Source of the DNA: an uncultured Butyrivibrio sp.
GTDB taxonomy: Bacteria > Bacillota > Clostridia > Lachnospirales > Lachnospiraceae
Assembly: GCF_947169445.1 (NCBI RefSeq)
Contig: NZ_CAMVPU010000011.1
Location: 37,336 to 101,335 of the forward strand
Direction: 5' to 3'
Length of the DNA: 64,000 bases
A model generated the notes under the pieces. It made no database searches and had not been told where the DNA came from. It saw nothing but the letters and a program-made list of their open reading frames with translations. This document shows positions 17,646-27,575 of this stretch, one piece after another. The position numbers and the translations under genes are program-made. Each line of letters starts with the position of its first letter. Position 1 is the stretch's first letter.

Positions 17646-18998
17646 ATGTCAAAATGGAGCACTGAAGAAGAAGCACGTAATGAGATAAAGCAGCTGGTAG
17701 CTGATTTTTACCATGAGTTTAAGGAACCGAAGGAGAGCAAAGCGAACTTTAAGCCTGGGGACAGGGTTTCATATGCATCAAGAGTGTATGATGAGAAGGA
17801 AATGCAGGCGCTGACAGATGCAACTCTGGATTTCTGGCTGACAACGGGAAGATTTTCAGATGAGTTTGAAAAAGAGTTTGCTAGCTGGATTGGAGTTAAG
17901 TATGCGCATCTGGTTAACTCCGGATCTTCAGCTAACTTAATAGCGTTTACGGTTCTCACAGCTCCTGAATTGGGAGAGAGACAGATAAAGCGGGGCGACG
18001 AAGTAATAACTGTGGCTTGCGGTTTCCCGACAACTGTAGCACCTATTTTGCAGTATGGCGCGGTTCCGGTATTTGTGGATGTTACTGTTCCGCAATACAA
18101 TATTGATGTTGCAAGGCTTGAAGAGGCATATAGTCCTAAGACTAAGGCTGTTATGATTGCGCATACACTGGGAAATCCTTTTGATCTTAAGGCAGTGAAG
18201 GAGTTCTGTGACAAGCACAATCTGTGGCTTGTGGAAGATAACTGTGATGCGCTTGGAACAAAGTATACAATTGATGGGGTGACAAAGTTCACCGGTACCT
18301 GGGGAGATATTGGAACATCCTCATTCTATCCGCCACACCACATGACAATGGGTGAAGGCGGTGCAGTTTATACTGAAAATCCGCTTCTTCATCGTCTGAT
18401 TTTGTCATATCGTGATTGGGGACGTGACTGCATCTGCCCTTCAGGACATGATGGAGTTTGTGGGCACCGATTTGATAAGCAGTTTGGAGAGTTGCCTTTT
18501 GGCTATGATCACAAGTATACCTACAGCCACTTTGGATATAACTTGAAGGTTACAGATCTTCAGGCAGCGGTTGGCTGCGAACAGCTTAAGAAATTCCCTT
18601 CATTTATTGAGAGAAGAAGACATAATTGGGATAGACTGCATAAGGCATTGGAAGGTGTTTCCGATAAATTGATTTTGCCGGAGCCTGCTGCAAACAGTGA
18701 GCCGTCCTGGTTTGGATTCCTGATTTCTGTTAAGCCTGAAAGTGGTCTTGATAGGAATAAGATCACGAGATATATTGAGGATCATAATGTTCAGACAAGG
18801 CTTCTCTTTAGTGGCAACCTGATCAAGCACCCTGCTTTTGATCAGATCAGAGGAACTGATGCCTACAGAGTTGCAGGAAGTCTTGAGGTGACTGATTTTG
18901 TAATGAACAACACTTTCTGGGTGGGTGTATATCCGGGTATGACAGATGCAATGATCGATTATATGGCGAAGACTATTATTGAGGCGACTGAGCTGTAA
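17646..18998 (+). CDS. rfbH: CDP-4-dehydro-6-deoxyglucose 3-dehydrase (E1)
   Basis: A 450-residue PLP/PMP-dependent iron-sulfur enzyme that removes the 3-hydroxyl of CDP-4-keto-6-deoxyglucose to give CDP-3,6-dideoxyhexoses. The usual Schiff-base Lys of the aminotransferase fold is replaced by His in YPPHHMTMGEGG, the hallmark of E1. The [2Fe-2S] ligands are visible as CIC followed by a Cys seven residues on (RDCICPSGHDGVC), plus an upstream Cys in VEDNCDALG, about 61 residues before the CxC. AGGGAG precedes the ATG. The next gene encodes the preceding pathway step. The cytidylyltransferase (RfbF) and a reductase partner are not in the window. Confidence 0.93.
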   Translation: MSKWSTEEEARNEIKQLVADFYHEFKEPKESKANFKPGDRVSYASRVYDEKEMQALTDATLDFWLTTGRFSDEFEKEFASWIGVKYAHLVNSGSSANLIAFTVLTAPELGERQIKRGDEVITVACGFPTTVAPILQYGAVPVFVDVTVPQYNIDVARLEEAYSPKTKAVMIAHTLGNPFDLKAVKEFCDKHNLWLVEDNCDALGTKYTIDGVTKFTGTWGDIGTSSFYPPHHMTMGEGGAVYTENPLLHRLILSYRDWGRDCICPSGHDGVCGHRFDKQFGELPFGYDHKYTYSHFGYNLKVTDLQAAVGCEQLKKFPSFIERRRHNWDRLHKALEGVSDKLILPEPAANSEPSWFGFLISVKPESGLDRNKITRYIEDHNVQTRLLFSGNLIKHPAFDQIRGTDAYRVAGSLEVTDFVMNNTFWVGVYPGMTDAMIDYMAKTIIEATEL

Positions 18999-19022
18999 TG
19001 ATATTTACTGAGGGGAAAATAA

Positions 19023-20093
19023 ATGGATTTTGGTAAGTTAAGAGATTTTTACTCAGGAAAAAGAGTTTTTTTAACCGGTCATACTGGGTTTAAAGGCAGT
19101 TGGCTAAGTGTGATTCTGAAAATGCTGGGTGCTGAGGTTTATGGCTATTCACTTCGCCCCGGCACTGATCCGGCGCTGTTTGATATTCTTGGGCTGGAGG
19201 ATAAACTTTATAACACCTATGGAGACATTAAGAATTTTGAAGCTTTGGAGAAGGCTTATAAGGAGGCTAATCCAGACATTGTGCTTCATCTTGCAGCTCA
19301 GCCTATAGTAAGAGACTCCTACAAGAATCCAAAATATACATTTGAAACAAATGTTATGGGAACTGTAAATATACTGGAGTGCCTTCGTAGGAACCCAGGA
19401 GCTATTAGTTTCCTTAATGTTACAACTGATAAGGTGTATGAGAATAATGATCTTCAGAATCATGCTTTTAAAGAGGATGAGAAGTTGGATGGCTATGATC
19501 CTTATTCAAATTCCAAGAGCTGCTCTGAACTGGTAACTCATTCCTACAAGAAGTCATTTTTCTCTGAAGCGGATGCTCCTGCAATATCAACGGCTCGTGC
19601 AGGTAATGTTATCGGTGGCGGCGATTTTGCCAATGACAGGATTGTTCCTGACTGTGTAAGGGCTACAATAAGGGGCGAGAGCATTGTGGTTAGAAATCCA
19701 TATTCTACAAGGCCTTATCAGCATGTTCTGGAGCCGCTTTATGCGTATCTGTTAATTGCCATGGAACAGGCAGGTGACAAGAAATACGCTGATTACTACA
19801 ATATTGGTCCTCGTGACGAGGACTGCATCAATACAGGGGAATTGGCGGACTGTTTTGTAAAGTATTGGGGAAAAGATGCAAACTGGAAGAATGTTGCGCA
19901 GGAAAATGCGCCTCACGAAGCTAATTTCCTTAAGCTAGACTGCAGCAAAGCCCGTGTAGCATTTGGTTGGGAGCCTGTGTGGCATGTGGATGAGGCTATC
20001 AGGGAAACTGTAGCTTGGTACAAGGCGTGGAATGAAGGCGCTGATATGTATGAATTTACGGGGCAGCAGATTTCCGAATTTTTGGGAATGTAA
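19023..20093 (+). CDS. rfbG: CDP-glucose 4,6-dehydratase
   Basis: A 356-residue short-chain dehydrogenase/reductase-family enzyme converting CDP-glucose to CDP-4-keto-6-deoxyglucose. The NAD-binding glycine motif is GHTGFKGSW at residues 17-25; the catalytic pair is YSNSK within DPYSNSKSCSE, and TTDKVYEN holds the Thr/Asp region of the dehydratases. The C-terminal RPYQHVLEPL is characteristic of the CDP-glucose group. It lies 24 bases after rfbH, with GAGGGGA before the start, so both are expressed together. Confidence 0.93.
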   Translation: MDFGKLRDFYSGKRVFLTGHTGFKGSWLSVILKMLGAEVYGYSLRPGTDPALFDILGLEDKLYNTYGDIKNFEALEKAYKEANPDIVLHLAAQPIVRDSYKNPKYTFETNVMGTVNILECLRRNPGAISFLNVTTDKVYENNDLQNHAFKEDEKLDGYDPYSNSKSCSELVTHSYKKSFFSEADAPAISTARAGNVIGGGDFANDRIVPDCVRATIRGESIVVRNPYSTRPYQHVLEPLYAYLLIAMEQAGDKKYADYYNIGPRDEDCINTGELADCFVKYWGKDANWKNVAQENAPHEANFLKLDCSKARVAFGWEPVWHVDEAIRETVAWYKAWNEGADMYEFTGQQISEFLGM

Positions 20094-20234
20094 TGAGAGT
20101 AATGCTTTACTGTTCTTGAAGAAATAGAAGTAATTAGTTTGTGAAATTAGAGATATAGAGCAGTAGCTAACTATAGCAATGTCAGGAGAATTAAATTCTT
20201 ATTAAATAGTGCGTTGACGTTCTGGGGGAGACTG

Positions 20235-22142
20235 ATGATATCACTTAAATTGTTCATTATATACATAATGGCGCCGGTTATTGCAATGGCTTTTTACAAC
20301 AGAAAAAGGTCATTGCAATTTGATTTGAATCTGGTGGGAGAGTATGGGATTCTTTGCGCTCTCAATATTCCTGTGACGATGCTGCTTGCAAATGGAGTTA
20401 AACAGGTCATCACTGCAACGGGTGATGAAATCGGCGGATATTATGCGATTTGTTCTGTGGTATCATCTCTCCTGATTGTATTTGGATGGGAAGTTTATTG
20501 CGGCAAAAAAAGCGCAGATACTTATGAGGAGTTTGGAAAGACCAGAGAAAAAATAGCTCAGGGCTTTGATGGTGCAATTGTCACTTGTGAAAAAGTGATC
20601 CGTAACAGTTTACTACCAATTATTCTGAAAATGGTATTTTGTCTTATCGTATACTCCACAATTCTGACTCAAGGACTTGTTAATTCACATGATGCTACCT
20701 GGAGCGGCCCTTATTATGTTGGTGGGAAATGGGAACTTTCAATTGGAAGATTTATGATAGGGCTTTTTGATACAGCTAATTTCGGAAGGCATATTCAGCC
20801 CTTTAACCTGCTAGAGACGCTATTTATCTGCGTAGTAGCTACAGAGATTATTGCATATATCTTCGACGAACCGGGTAATAGGCTTATAAATTATCTTTTT
20901 TCATTCTTGTTCTTAAGCAATACTGTGATAACCTGCTGGTTATCATATTCATATACCACTACTGCCTATGCATGGGGATTATTGTTTGCAGCGGTGGCAA
21001 GTCTTGTTTTATCCAGGTTTTATAAGAAAAATGACACCAAAGAGATGGGAATTATTCTGGCATTCTCCGCAGTGGCTATGGCTGTTACTATGGGAACGTA
21101 TCAGTCATTTTTGTGTTGTATATTAGTGATAATTTTGTTCTATGTGATATTCCTGGTGATGACAAGTGAAGATGCCAATGATGCGGTCAAGACGTTAGCA
21201 GGACTTGGAATTACCTGTGTGGCAGGCTTTGTTATCTACGAGGTGGTTCTACATATCTGTATGCAAACGCAGAGGGTAAGTGTTTCGTCATATAATGGAG
21301 CGGACAGTATCACTCCGTGGCTTATTATCACAAGCTTGCCGGCGGGACTAGGCGTATGCTATGCGGATATTCCATTATATCTTAATGGAGAGCTTTTTCA
21401 TGTGAGCATGTTCCGTGGCGAGAGTATATTTGGAATTATCCTGTTGGCATTGATAGTAATGATTATATTGGGGATTTGGAACAAGGAGCAGAAAGTAAAA
21501 CGAATAATTCTGGTAATAGTGTGTCTTGCTCTTATTCCGATTGGAGCACATATAACCAAAATTCTGGCGCCTCAGAGCAGCAATCCAATGGAAATGCAGC
21601 AGACAGCGTCCTATGCTTTGATGGTACCTCTTGTTATAGTTGCAATTATTCCTGCTCTTAAAGGAATAGGCATCTGGAATAAGAAAATTGTAAAAGCGAT
21701 ACTGGCTGTTATATGTGCAGTGATGGTATGGGGGAATACATATTCAACCCTTGGAGATCAGGAGGCACTGCGAGAGACTATCTATACCAGAAAGAGCCTT
21801 GCAACAGAAATATATAGTACGCTTATCAGTAAGGGATACACATCCTGGGATGGCTATAGAATTGCTATAGTGGGTAATCCCAGCAAGTCACCACTATGGG
21901 TTCATACAGCAATTTATGATGATGCTAACATCGTAGCTACGACAGATATAGATGAAAAATGGAACGATGTAAACTCTTGGGATTGGGTATACCGCTATGA
22001 CCTGGGGCTTAGCCTTCCTTTTGTGGATCAGGGAACCTATGATAATATCCGACAAAATGAAAGCGTTAAGCAGATGGGAGTATTCCCGAATGACAGTGGA
22101 ATTATTGTGATTGATAACGTTGTGGTAGTGCGAGTATCGTGA
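20235..22142 (+). CDS. GtrII-type glucosyltransferase, membrane protein
   Basis: A 635-residue protein with roughly 14 hydrophobic helices. The ATG at 20235 has GGGGGAG five bases upstream, better than the TTG at 20214. The first large external loop carries NSHDATWSGPYYVGGKWELSIGRF, the acidic, substrate-facing loop of the GtrII (PF14264) family. These GT-C enzymes add glucose from undecaprenyl-phosphate-glucose to a finished polymer outside the membrane. The C-terminal 110 residues (from about WDGYRIAIVG) are extracellular and globular. It belongs functionally with GtrA and the polyprenyl-phosphate GT2. Confidence 0.8.
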   Translation: MISLKLFIIYIMAPVIAMAFYNRKRSLQFDLNLVGEYGILCALNIPVTMLLANGVKQVITATGDEIGGYYAICSVVSSLLIVFGWEVYCGKKSADTYEEFGKTREKIAQGFDGAIVTCEKVIRNSLLPIILKMVFCLIVYSTILTQGLVNSHDATWSGPYYVGGKWELSIGRFMIGLFDTANFGRHIQPFNLLETLFICVVATEIIAYIFDEPGNRLINYLFSFLFLSNTVITCWLSYSYTTTAYAWGLLFAAVASLVLSRFYKKNDTKEMGIILAFSAVAMAVTMGTYQSFLCCILVIILFYVIFLVMTSEDANDAVKTLAGLGITCVAGFVIYEVVLHICMQTQRVSVSSYNGADSITPWLIITSLPAGLGVCYADIPLYLNGELFHVSMFRGESIFGIILLALIVMIILGIWNKEQKVKRIILVIVCLALIPIGAHITKILAPQSSNPMEMQQTASYALMVPLVIVAIIPALKGIGIWNKKIVKAILAVICAVMVWGNTYSTLGDQEALRETIYTRKSLATEIYSTLISKGYTSWDGYRIAIVGNPSKSPLWVHTAIYDDANIVATTDIDEKWNDVNSWDWVYRYDLGLSLPFVDQGTYDNIRQNESVKQMGVFPNDSGIIVIDNVVVVRVS

Positions 22143-22172
22143 TAAATATAATAATATCTTTCGAGGTATAAG

Positions 22173-25100
22173 ATGGCATTTCTTCTCACTTTTGTTAATT
22201 TAATTATACTCCCGGCTATCGGGCTGATAGCCTTTTATAAGATAAAAAAACAGGAGCTGCGCTTTAACAGAGTATTCCTGATTGATTATTCTATTGTTGC
22301 GACTATCAGCTTTGGGGTGTCATGGCTTTTGTCATTGGTGCTTGGAATGATACTGCAGAGTCAGGTGGGGACAGATTCGCCATTTTATCTTATTGTGTCT
22401 GCGTTGTCAGCGGCTGTTTCACCGGTGATAGTAGAACAGGTTCAGAAAAGAAATCGCGAAATAAGTGTCAGCACATTGGAGAAGATAATAAGAGAAGTGC
22501 CGGATGTGATAATACTGGCTGCGATTGCATGCGCCTGCTTTTACCAAACACTAGGAGGAACTACATTTTGGCTGCCGTTAAATTATGATGTGCTGTGGGG
22601 ATTCCTTAGGATTATTCCTTTCGTGGTGCTATTCAGGTGCTTCTTTTATTATAAAGAAAAGGCTCTGTGGCTCAGTATTCCTGTGGGCTTAGTATACTAT
22701 TTTGCTGCTCCGACAGAGCATCATTATTATCAAGCTCTTGTTGGTTTTTTGATCGTGGGCTGTGTGGGAATGAATATCAGAAAGATATACTATGCGGCTT
22801 TTATTCCTACGACTCTCGTTACTGTAAATATGGTGCTGGGATCACTTAATGGTGCCATATACAGCATGGCTACAAGTGGAAGGGGCATCCGCTCTTACTG
22901 GGGAAATATTTCTCCTACAGATGCTTCTACAATTGTATTATTCGTTGTAATCTTCATGTGGCTGATCTTTAAGAATCTTCCGGATGAATTCTTTATTATA
23001 CCCGCTTGCTTTTCATTATTCTTTTCTTTTTACATAACTAGCAGTAATACTGCAGGATATCTAACAGTCCTTTTCATTCTGGTTCTGCTGTTTATTGGCT
23101 TTGAAAAGAGATTTATTTCCAAGAGAGGAAAACTATCCTGGATAACCAAGACCGTGGACTGGATTTTAAGAGGCGTGTTCCCTATATTTGGCATATTTAT
23201 GGCTGTTATTACAGTGTGCTATCTATTTGAAGTTCCTTTTGCTAAGTATCTTGATACTGTAATGCACCATAGGTTCATTTATGCTTCGGATATGCTTGGG
23301 GAGCATGGAGTTAAGCCATTTGGAACTTTTTTTGACATGATCGGGTATGGTGGAAGTACCATACATAGTATTAGTAAGTATACATTCATAGACTGCTCCT
23401 ACACTCAGATACTGATCAGGTACGGTTGGGTTACGTTCATCGCAGCCTGCATTCTCTGGGTATACGCAACCAACAGAGCCATCAAAGCAGGAAACAGAAG
23501 GCTTGCCTTTACCTTGGGAATTTTGGCTGTTGATTTTGTGACGGAGCATCATTATTTTGAGCTTTTCTATGATCCTTTTATCTTTATGCCATTTGCAGAT
23601 TTTGCTGTAGATGGGGCAAAAGAGCTTAAGTCTGTAGCAGCATTTAAAGAAAAATGGAAAGATAGGAAGTTTGCTATTTCTTTTACTGTTACAGCGTTTG
23701 TGGCAGTGGTTGTCATGTTCCTGCTGCTTCCAACTCTGTTTAGCGCTCTTAGGACTATATTTAACGGATACGGCTGGTCAGGAGGCGGTGAAGGCGGAGT
23801 TGTGGTATTTGTCACAATTACGGTTGTTGAGACTGTTCTGATAGCTATCATATGGAACTTAAGCAGAGTTGTGGCAACACTTGTATGTGGCTATAAGGTC
23901 AGAAGGGTTAATCTGATGACGCTGGCTATACTCGTTGTGATCAGTCTTGGCGGAGTTGTCGGGGCTACAGATATGGTTAACAACGTATATAATGCAATTG
24001 CTGACAGGATTGTAGAAAATGTCGAGGTTATGAGCATTGTATGTTCTGCCAAGACAGGAAAACTGTATGTGGATGAATTCCCTTCTGCATATAAGATTGC
24101 TTTTGATGAGATTGATTATTCTTATTTTAACGGTGATGATTTTGCCAGAAGTAAAAATGCTACGGTAGTAGTTAAGGCCACCAATGACTCCCAGTGCTTT
24201 CAGGCAAGAGGTTTTCTGTATCTTCAGATGAGCGACCATGATGCAATTTATACCAATGATGAAGGCGTTATATCGGCGTTAAAAGAAAACGGATATGTCC
24301 TTAAAGGATACAACGATGCGCCGGTTGAGATAAATCTAGAGAAAATGGCAGCAATGAACGGACTTAGGGTTACTAAGGCTGAGCGTTATCCGATTCTGAA
24401 TGGTCCTGAGAAGCAGATATATAGCGGACCTTCTATAGAAATAAATAGTGGTAGCTATACTGTTACATATAAGCTTCTTACCAATGATGAGCTTGGTGAT
24501 GAGGATTATAAAGTCTGTACACTCAAGGTGACCTCCTACTATGGCGCCAAGGAACTGGCAAGCAGGGCAGTAATGAGAAGTGATTTTGACGAGAATGGCC
24601 TGTTTTCCATTGATATTCCTTTTGCTGGATATGGTCAATCCTATGAATTTAAGGTTCTTATGGAATCCGGAAGAAAATGCATGCTTACGGGACTTAGTTA
24701 TGTCAGGACACCGAGTAATGACAGGCATGTGAAGATTGATGATGAAGGAAGAGTAATACATGCAGAGTATTATGACCTTGATGGCAATCCATTGCTGATG
24801 TCAGGAGGCTATTATGGAATAGAGTATGCCTATGACAGGAAAGATAATCAGACCATGGAAAGGTACCTGGATGAGAATATGGAGCCTGTTATGGTGTCCG
24901 GGTATTGTGAGGTAAGAAGAGAGTACAACAAGATAAGGCAGGTTACAAGGCAGAGCTACTACGGCACAGAGGGTGAGCGCATAACACTTTCCGATGGAAC
25001 CTTTATGTGGGAAAAAGAGTATGACTTTGCTGGTAACTGTACTGAAATCCGATACTACGGAATTGATGAGGAGCCGATTCTTGTAAATGGTCAGTATTGG

Positions 25101-27413
25101 AAAACTCAAAGGGAATACAATGATGACAATCGACTTGTAAGAGAAGAATTCTATGGTACTGATGGAGAGCCGATTCTGATTTCTGACGGATATTTTGCCC
25201 GTGAGCTGGAGTACGATGAAAATGGGAATGTGACAGTTCAGACCTTTTATGATGCGCGCGATAAGAAAGTGATAACTAGCAAGGGTTATGCGAAACTGGT
25301 TAAAGCTTATAATGCAAATAAACAGGTAATCAGGGAAGAGTATTATGATGAAAAAGATAATCTTATAGCTCTTTCCAATGGAATTGCAGCGATTGAATGC
25401 GACTATGACGGTAATAAGAATCGCACTGCTGTAAGGTACTATGATGCTGATAATGAGCCTGTTCTATATAATGGCGCATATTGGAATGTGAGATATGCTT
25501 ACAATGAGAAAAATCAGGTTATCCGTGAGGAATACTACGGCACCGATGGTCAGCTGATTCTGCTTAGTGATGGAAGCTGCGGATACGATAAGGAGTATGA
25601 TGCAGCCGGAAATGTAACAAAATGTACATATCTGGGAACAGATCTTTTGCCTGTAACTAACAAGAGTGGCTATGCAAGCTGGCGTAGGACTTATGATACC
25701 AATAAGTGTGTTACTAGGGAAGAATACCTGGATGTAGATGACAAATTGATTGCTCTTTCAAAGGGACAGGCTATTGTAGAGTATGAGTATGATGAAGCAG
25801 GTAACAGAAGTGTTGTGAAGTATTATGATGCTAGTGAGGCACCACTGCTTTATGAGAACTCATATTGGTGTTTGAGATACAACTACAATGATAAGAAACA
25901 GGTCATCCATGAGGAGTACTATGGAACAGATGGAAATCTGATCCAGCTCAGCAATGGAAGCTATGGCTACGACAGAAAATATGATGATGCCGGGAATTGC
26001 AATGAGTGTACTTATCTGGGAGCGGACCTTCAGCCGACTATAAACACAAGCGGATATGCGATGTGGCGTAGGACCTATAATGATAAGAAACAGGTCACAA
26101 GAGAAGAGTACTATGACGAGAATGGAAATATAATAGTTCTTTCTACAGGGCAGGCTGCTGTTGAGTACGAATATGATGAAAATGGTAACCGCACCGTAGT
26201 AAGGTACTATGATGCAGATAATAATCCGGTTCTTTATTCAGGGGGGTATTGGTATTACAGAGTTACTTATAATGAGAATAATCAGAATATTCTGGAAGAG
26301 TATTATGGCACAGATGGGGAAAAGATATCAAGGTCAGATGGAGCCTGCGCCTATTCTAGAGAATATGATGATGCTGGAAATGTGATAAAGCTGTCCTATT
26401 TGGGAACGGATGGAAATCTTGTAATGAATACCAGTGGATTTTCATTCTGGATGCGCCAGTATAGCGAATCTAAGCAGGTGCTTAGGGAAGAGTACTATGG
26501 TACGAATGGAACACCTGTGGCACTTCCAACAGGTGAGGCAGCCGTTGAGTATAAGTATGACGAGAACGGCAACAGGACAGAAACAAAATATTTTGATGCC
26601 GAAGGCAATCTTGTTCTGCAGGATGGAGAAGAAATAATAGAAGAAAACTCTGGAGAAGCCGAAGTGGAGGCTGAAAGTGAAAATGCTTCTACTGATGATG
26701 CTGATATCCCTGCCGGAATCAGCAAGGGCGATTACAGAATCTATGATCCGAATGCAACCTACAGAAGCGTTAATGAGAAGGTTACTGCCATAAGCGGGAC
26801 AGTGAATCTTAGGAATATTCCAAGTTTGGATGAGTCTTCTGTTATCATGTACAAGCTAAAAGCTGGAGAAACAATTGTAAGAACCGGTATTGGTAAGAAT
26901 GGCTGGTCTCAGCTATCGTTCAAAGGAAGAACGATTTACGGTGTAACTGAGTTCCTAAAAGTATATGATGAAAGTGAGCAGGAGCAGCAGGATCAGGCGG
27001 GTGAAGGGCAGCAGAGTGGTGAAGGACAACAAAACCAGAACCAGTCTGACACTACTCATCAGAACAATTCTCAGAATACGCAGGATTCTGCATCCAGCAC
27101 TCAGTCCAAATCCAAAGATCCGACTGCCTATTCCATCTCCTGGGGTAAGGATAACAAGAACTGCACCATCTGGAGTAGCGGTAAACTACAGGGAACTATG
27201 ACAGTTACAGATGCTGAAGGCGAAGCAAAGGCCATGACCAATTATGGCCTGTACTACTCCGGAAGTGGCAAGAACCAGAAGAAGTACCTGAACATTTCTG
27301 TACCAAAAGGTGAATCTGAACTGAGTGTTAATACTGACAGTGGCTTTGTAGAGTGCATGAAGATCATGGGCTATAGTGGTTTGTATTTCAATAAGCAAGT
27401 TATAAACTGGTAA
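22173..27413 (+). CDS. Giant membrane protein: Wzy-like N-terminus, tandem-repeat stalk, SH3b domain
   Basis: The 1746 residues fall into parts. Residues 1-610: about 14-16 membrane helices with polymerase-like loops (PTEHHYYQALVGF, and later YTFIDCSYTQILIRYGWVTF, the pattern seen before the last helices of Wzy/O-antigen ligase proteins). Residues 620-850: an extracellular beta-rich region. Residues 855-1485: about 20 tandem units of 31-33 residues built on YYGTDG / EYDENGN motifs. Residues 1533-1600: a bacterial SH3 domain (GTVNLRNIPS). Residues 1600-1648: a Gln/Asn/Ser-rich linker. The end is a 100-residue beta domain. SH3b domains commonly bind cell wall. I infer a wall-reaching glycan polymerase or ligase; the enzymatic part is not certain. 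A terminator follows. Confidence 0.65.
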   Translation: MAFLLTFVNLIILPAIGLIAFYKIKKQELRFNRVFLIDYSIVATISFGVSWLLSLVLGMILQSQVGTDSPFYLIVSALSAAVSPVIVEQVQKRNREISVSTLEKIIREVPDVIILAAIACACFYQTLGGTTFWLPLNYDVLWGFLRIIPFVVLFRCFFYYKEKALWLSIPVGLVYYFAAPTEHHYYQALVGFLIVGCVGMNIRKIYYAAFIPTTLVTVNMVLGSLNGAIYSMATSGRGIRSYWGNISPTDASTIVLFVVIFMWLIFKNLPDEFFIIPACFSLFFSFYITSSNTAGYLTVLFILVLLFIGFEKRFISKRGKLSWITKTVDWILRGVFPIFGIFMAVITVCYLFEVPFAKYLDTVMHHRFIYASDMLGEHGVKPFGTFFDMIGYGGSTIHSISKYTFIDCSYTQILIRYGWVTFIAACILWVYATNRAIKAGNRRLAFTLGILAVDFVTEHHYFELFYDPFIFMPFADFAVDGAKELKSVAAFKEKWKDRKFAISFTVTAFVAVVVMFLLLPTLFSALRTIFNGYGWSGGGEGGVVVFVTITVVETVLIAIIWNLSRVVATLVCGYKVRRVNLMTLAILVVISLGGVVGATDMVNNVYNAIADRIVENVEVMSIVCSAKTGKLYVDEFPSAYKIAFDEIDYSYFNGDDFARSKNATVVVKATNDSQCFQARGFLYLQMSDHDAIYTNDEGVISALKENGYVLKGYNDAPVEINLEKMAAMNGLRVTKAERYPILNGPEKQIYSGPSIEINSGSYTVTYKLLTNDELGDEDYKVCTLKVTSYYGAKELASRAVMRSDFDENGLFSIDIPFAGYGQSYEFKVLMESGRKCMLTGLSYVRTPSNDRHVKIDDEGRVIHAEYYDLDGNPLLMSGGYYGIEYAYDRKDNQTMERYLDENMEPVMVSGYCEVRREYNKIRQVTRQSYYGTEGERITLSDGTFMWEKEYDFAGNCTEIRYYGIDEEPILVNGQYWKTQREYNDDNRLVREEFYGTDGEPILISDGYFARELEYDENGNVTVQTFYDARDKKVITSKGYAKLVKAYNANKQVIREEYYDEKDNLIALSNGIAAIECDYDGNKNRTAVRYYDADNEPVLYNGAYWNVRYAYNEKNQVIREEYYGTDGQLILLSDGSCGYDKEYDAAGNVTKCTYLGTDLLPVTNKSGYASWRRTYDTNKCVTREEYLDVDDKLIALSKGQAIVEYEYDEAGNRSVVKYYDASEAPLLYENSYWCLRYNYNDKKQVIHEEYYGTDGNLIQLSNGSYGYDRKYDDAGNCNECTYLGADLQPTINTSGYAMWRRTYNDKKQVTREEYYDENGNIIVLSTGQAAVEYEYDENGNRTVVRYYDADNNPVLYSGGYWYYRVTYNENNQNILEEYYGTDGEKISRSDGACAYSREYDDAGNVIKLSYLGTDGNLVMNTSGFSFWMRQYSESKQVLREEYYGTNGTPVALPTGEAAVEYKYDENGNRTETKYFDAEGNLVLQDGEEIIEENSGEAEVEAESENASTDDADIPAGISKGDYRIYDPNATYRSVNEKVTAISGTVNLRNIPSLDESSVIMYKLKAGETIVRTGIGKNGWSQLSFKGRTIYGVTEFLKVYDESEQEQQDQAGEGQQSGEGQQNQNQSDTTHQNNSQNTQDSASSTQSKSKDPTAYSISWGKDNKNCTIWSSGKLQGTMTVTDAEGEAKAMTNYGLYYSGSGKNQKKYLNISVPKGESELSVNTDSGFVECMKIMGYSGLYFNKQVINW
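25050..26585 (+). repeat. Four copies of an exact 384-bp (128-residue) coding repeat
   Basis: Equivalent codons for the (R/K)YYxxD start of the unit occur at 25050, 25434, 25818 and 26202, exactly 384 bases apart each time, with a fifth partial copy at 26586. Each unit contains four sub-repeats of 31-33 residues (types RYYDAD, YYGTDG, TYLGTD, YYDENG). Three or so older, less regular sub-repeats precede it from about 24758. Confidence 0.9.
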
Positions 27414-27490
27414 TAAATGCATTTACATTATCAAAAATGGCTTGGTTGATACATTTTTGAATATGGTATACAAAATCTATGATATAATAA

Positions 27491-27537
27491 ACGTGGTTAT
27501 GCTTGGAAGATAGAGGCGTAACCACGTCTTTTATTTT
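27491..27537 (+). terminator. Rho-independent terminator after the giant gene
   Basis: The 12-base left arm ACGTGGTTATGC (27491-27502) pairs with GCGTAACCACGT (27516-27527) with one G-U pair and a 13-base loop, followed by CTTTTATTTTA. It lies 78 bases after the stop of the giant gene and ends that transcription unit. A TATAAT at 27484-27489 just before it is probably incidental. Confidence 0.8.
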
Positions 27538-27575
27538 ACGATTTCATTACATTGATAAGGAAGGCGAGTAGCTTT

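Noticed and set aside
17708..18292. Long minus-strand reading frame opposite rfbH
   Set aside because: It is the complement of a highly conserved coding sequence and has no ribosome site or recognisable protein.
24758..26630. Rhs/YD-repeat polymorphic toxin
   Set aside because: The units resemble YD repeats only loosely, the periodicity differs, the protein starts with a membrane domain, and it ends with an SH3b domain and a beta domain. There is no Rhs core or toxin tip.
27484..27489. TATAAT as the promoter of the following PDDEXK gene
   Set aside because: No -35 box at proper spacing; transcription would begin inside the terminator hairpin.
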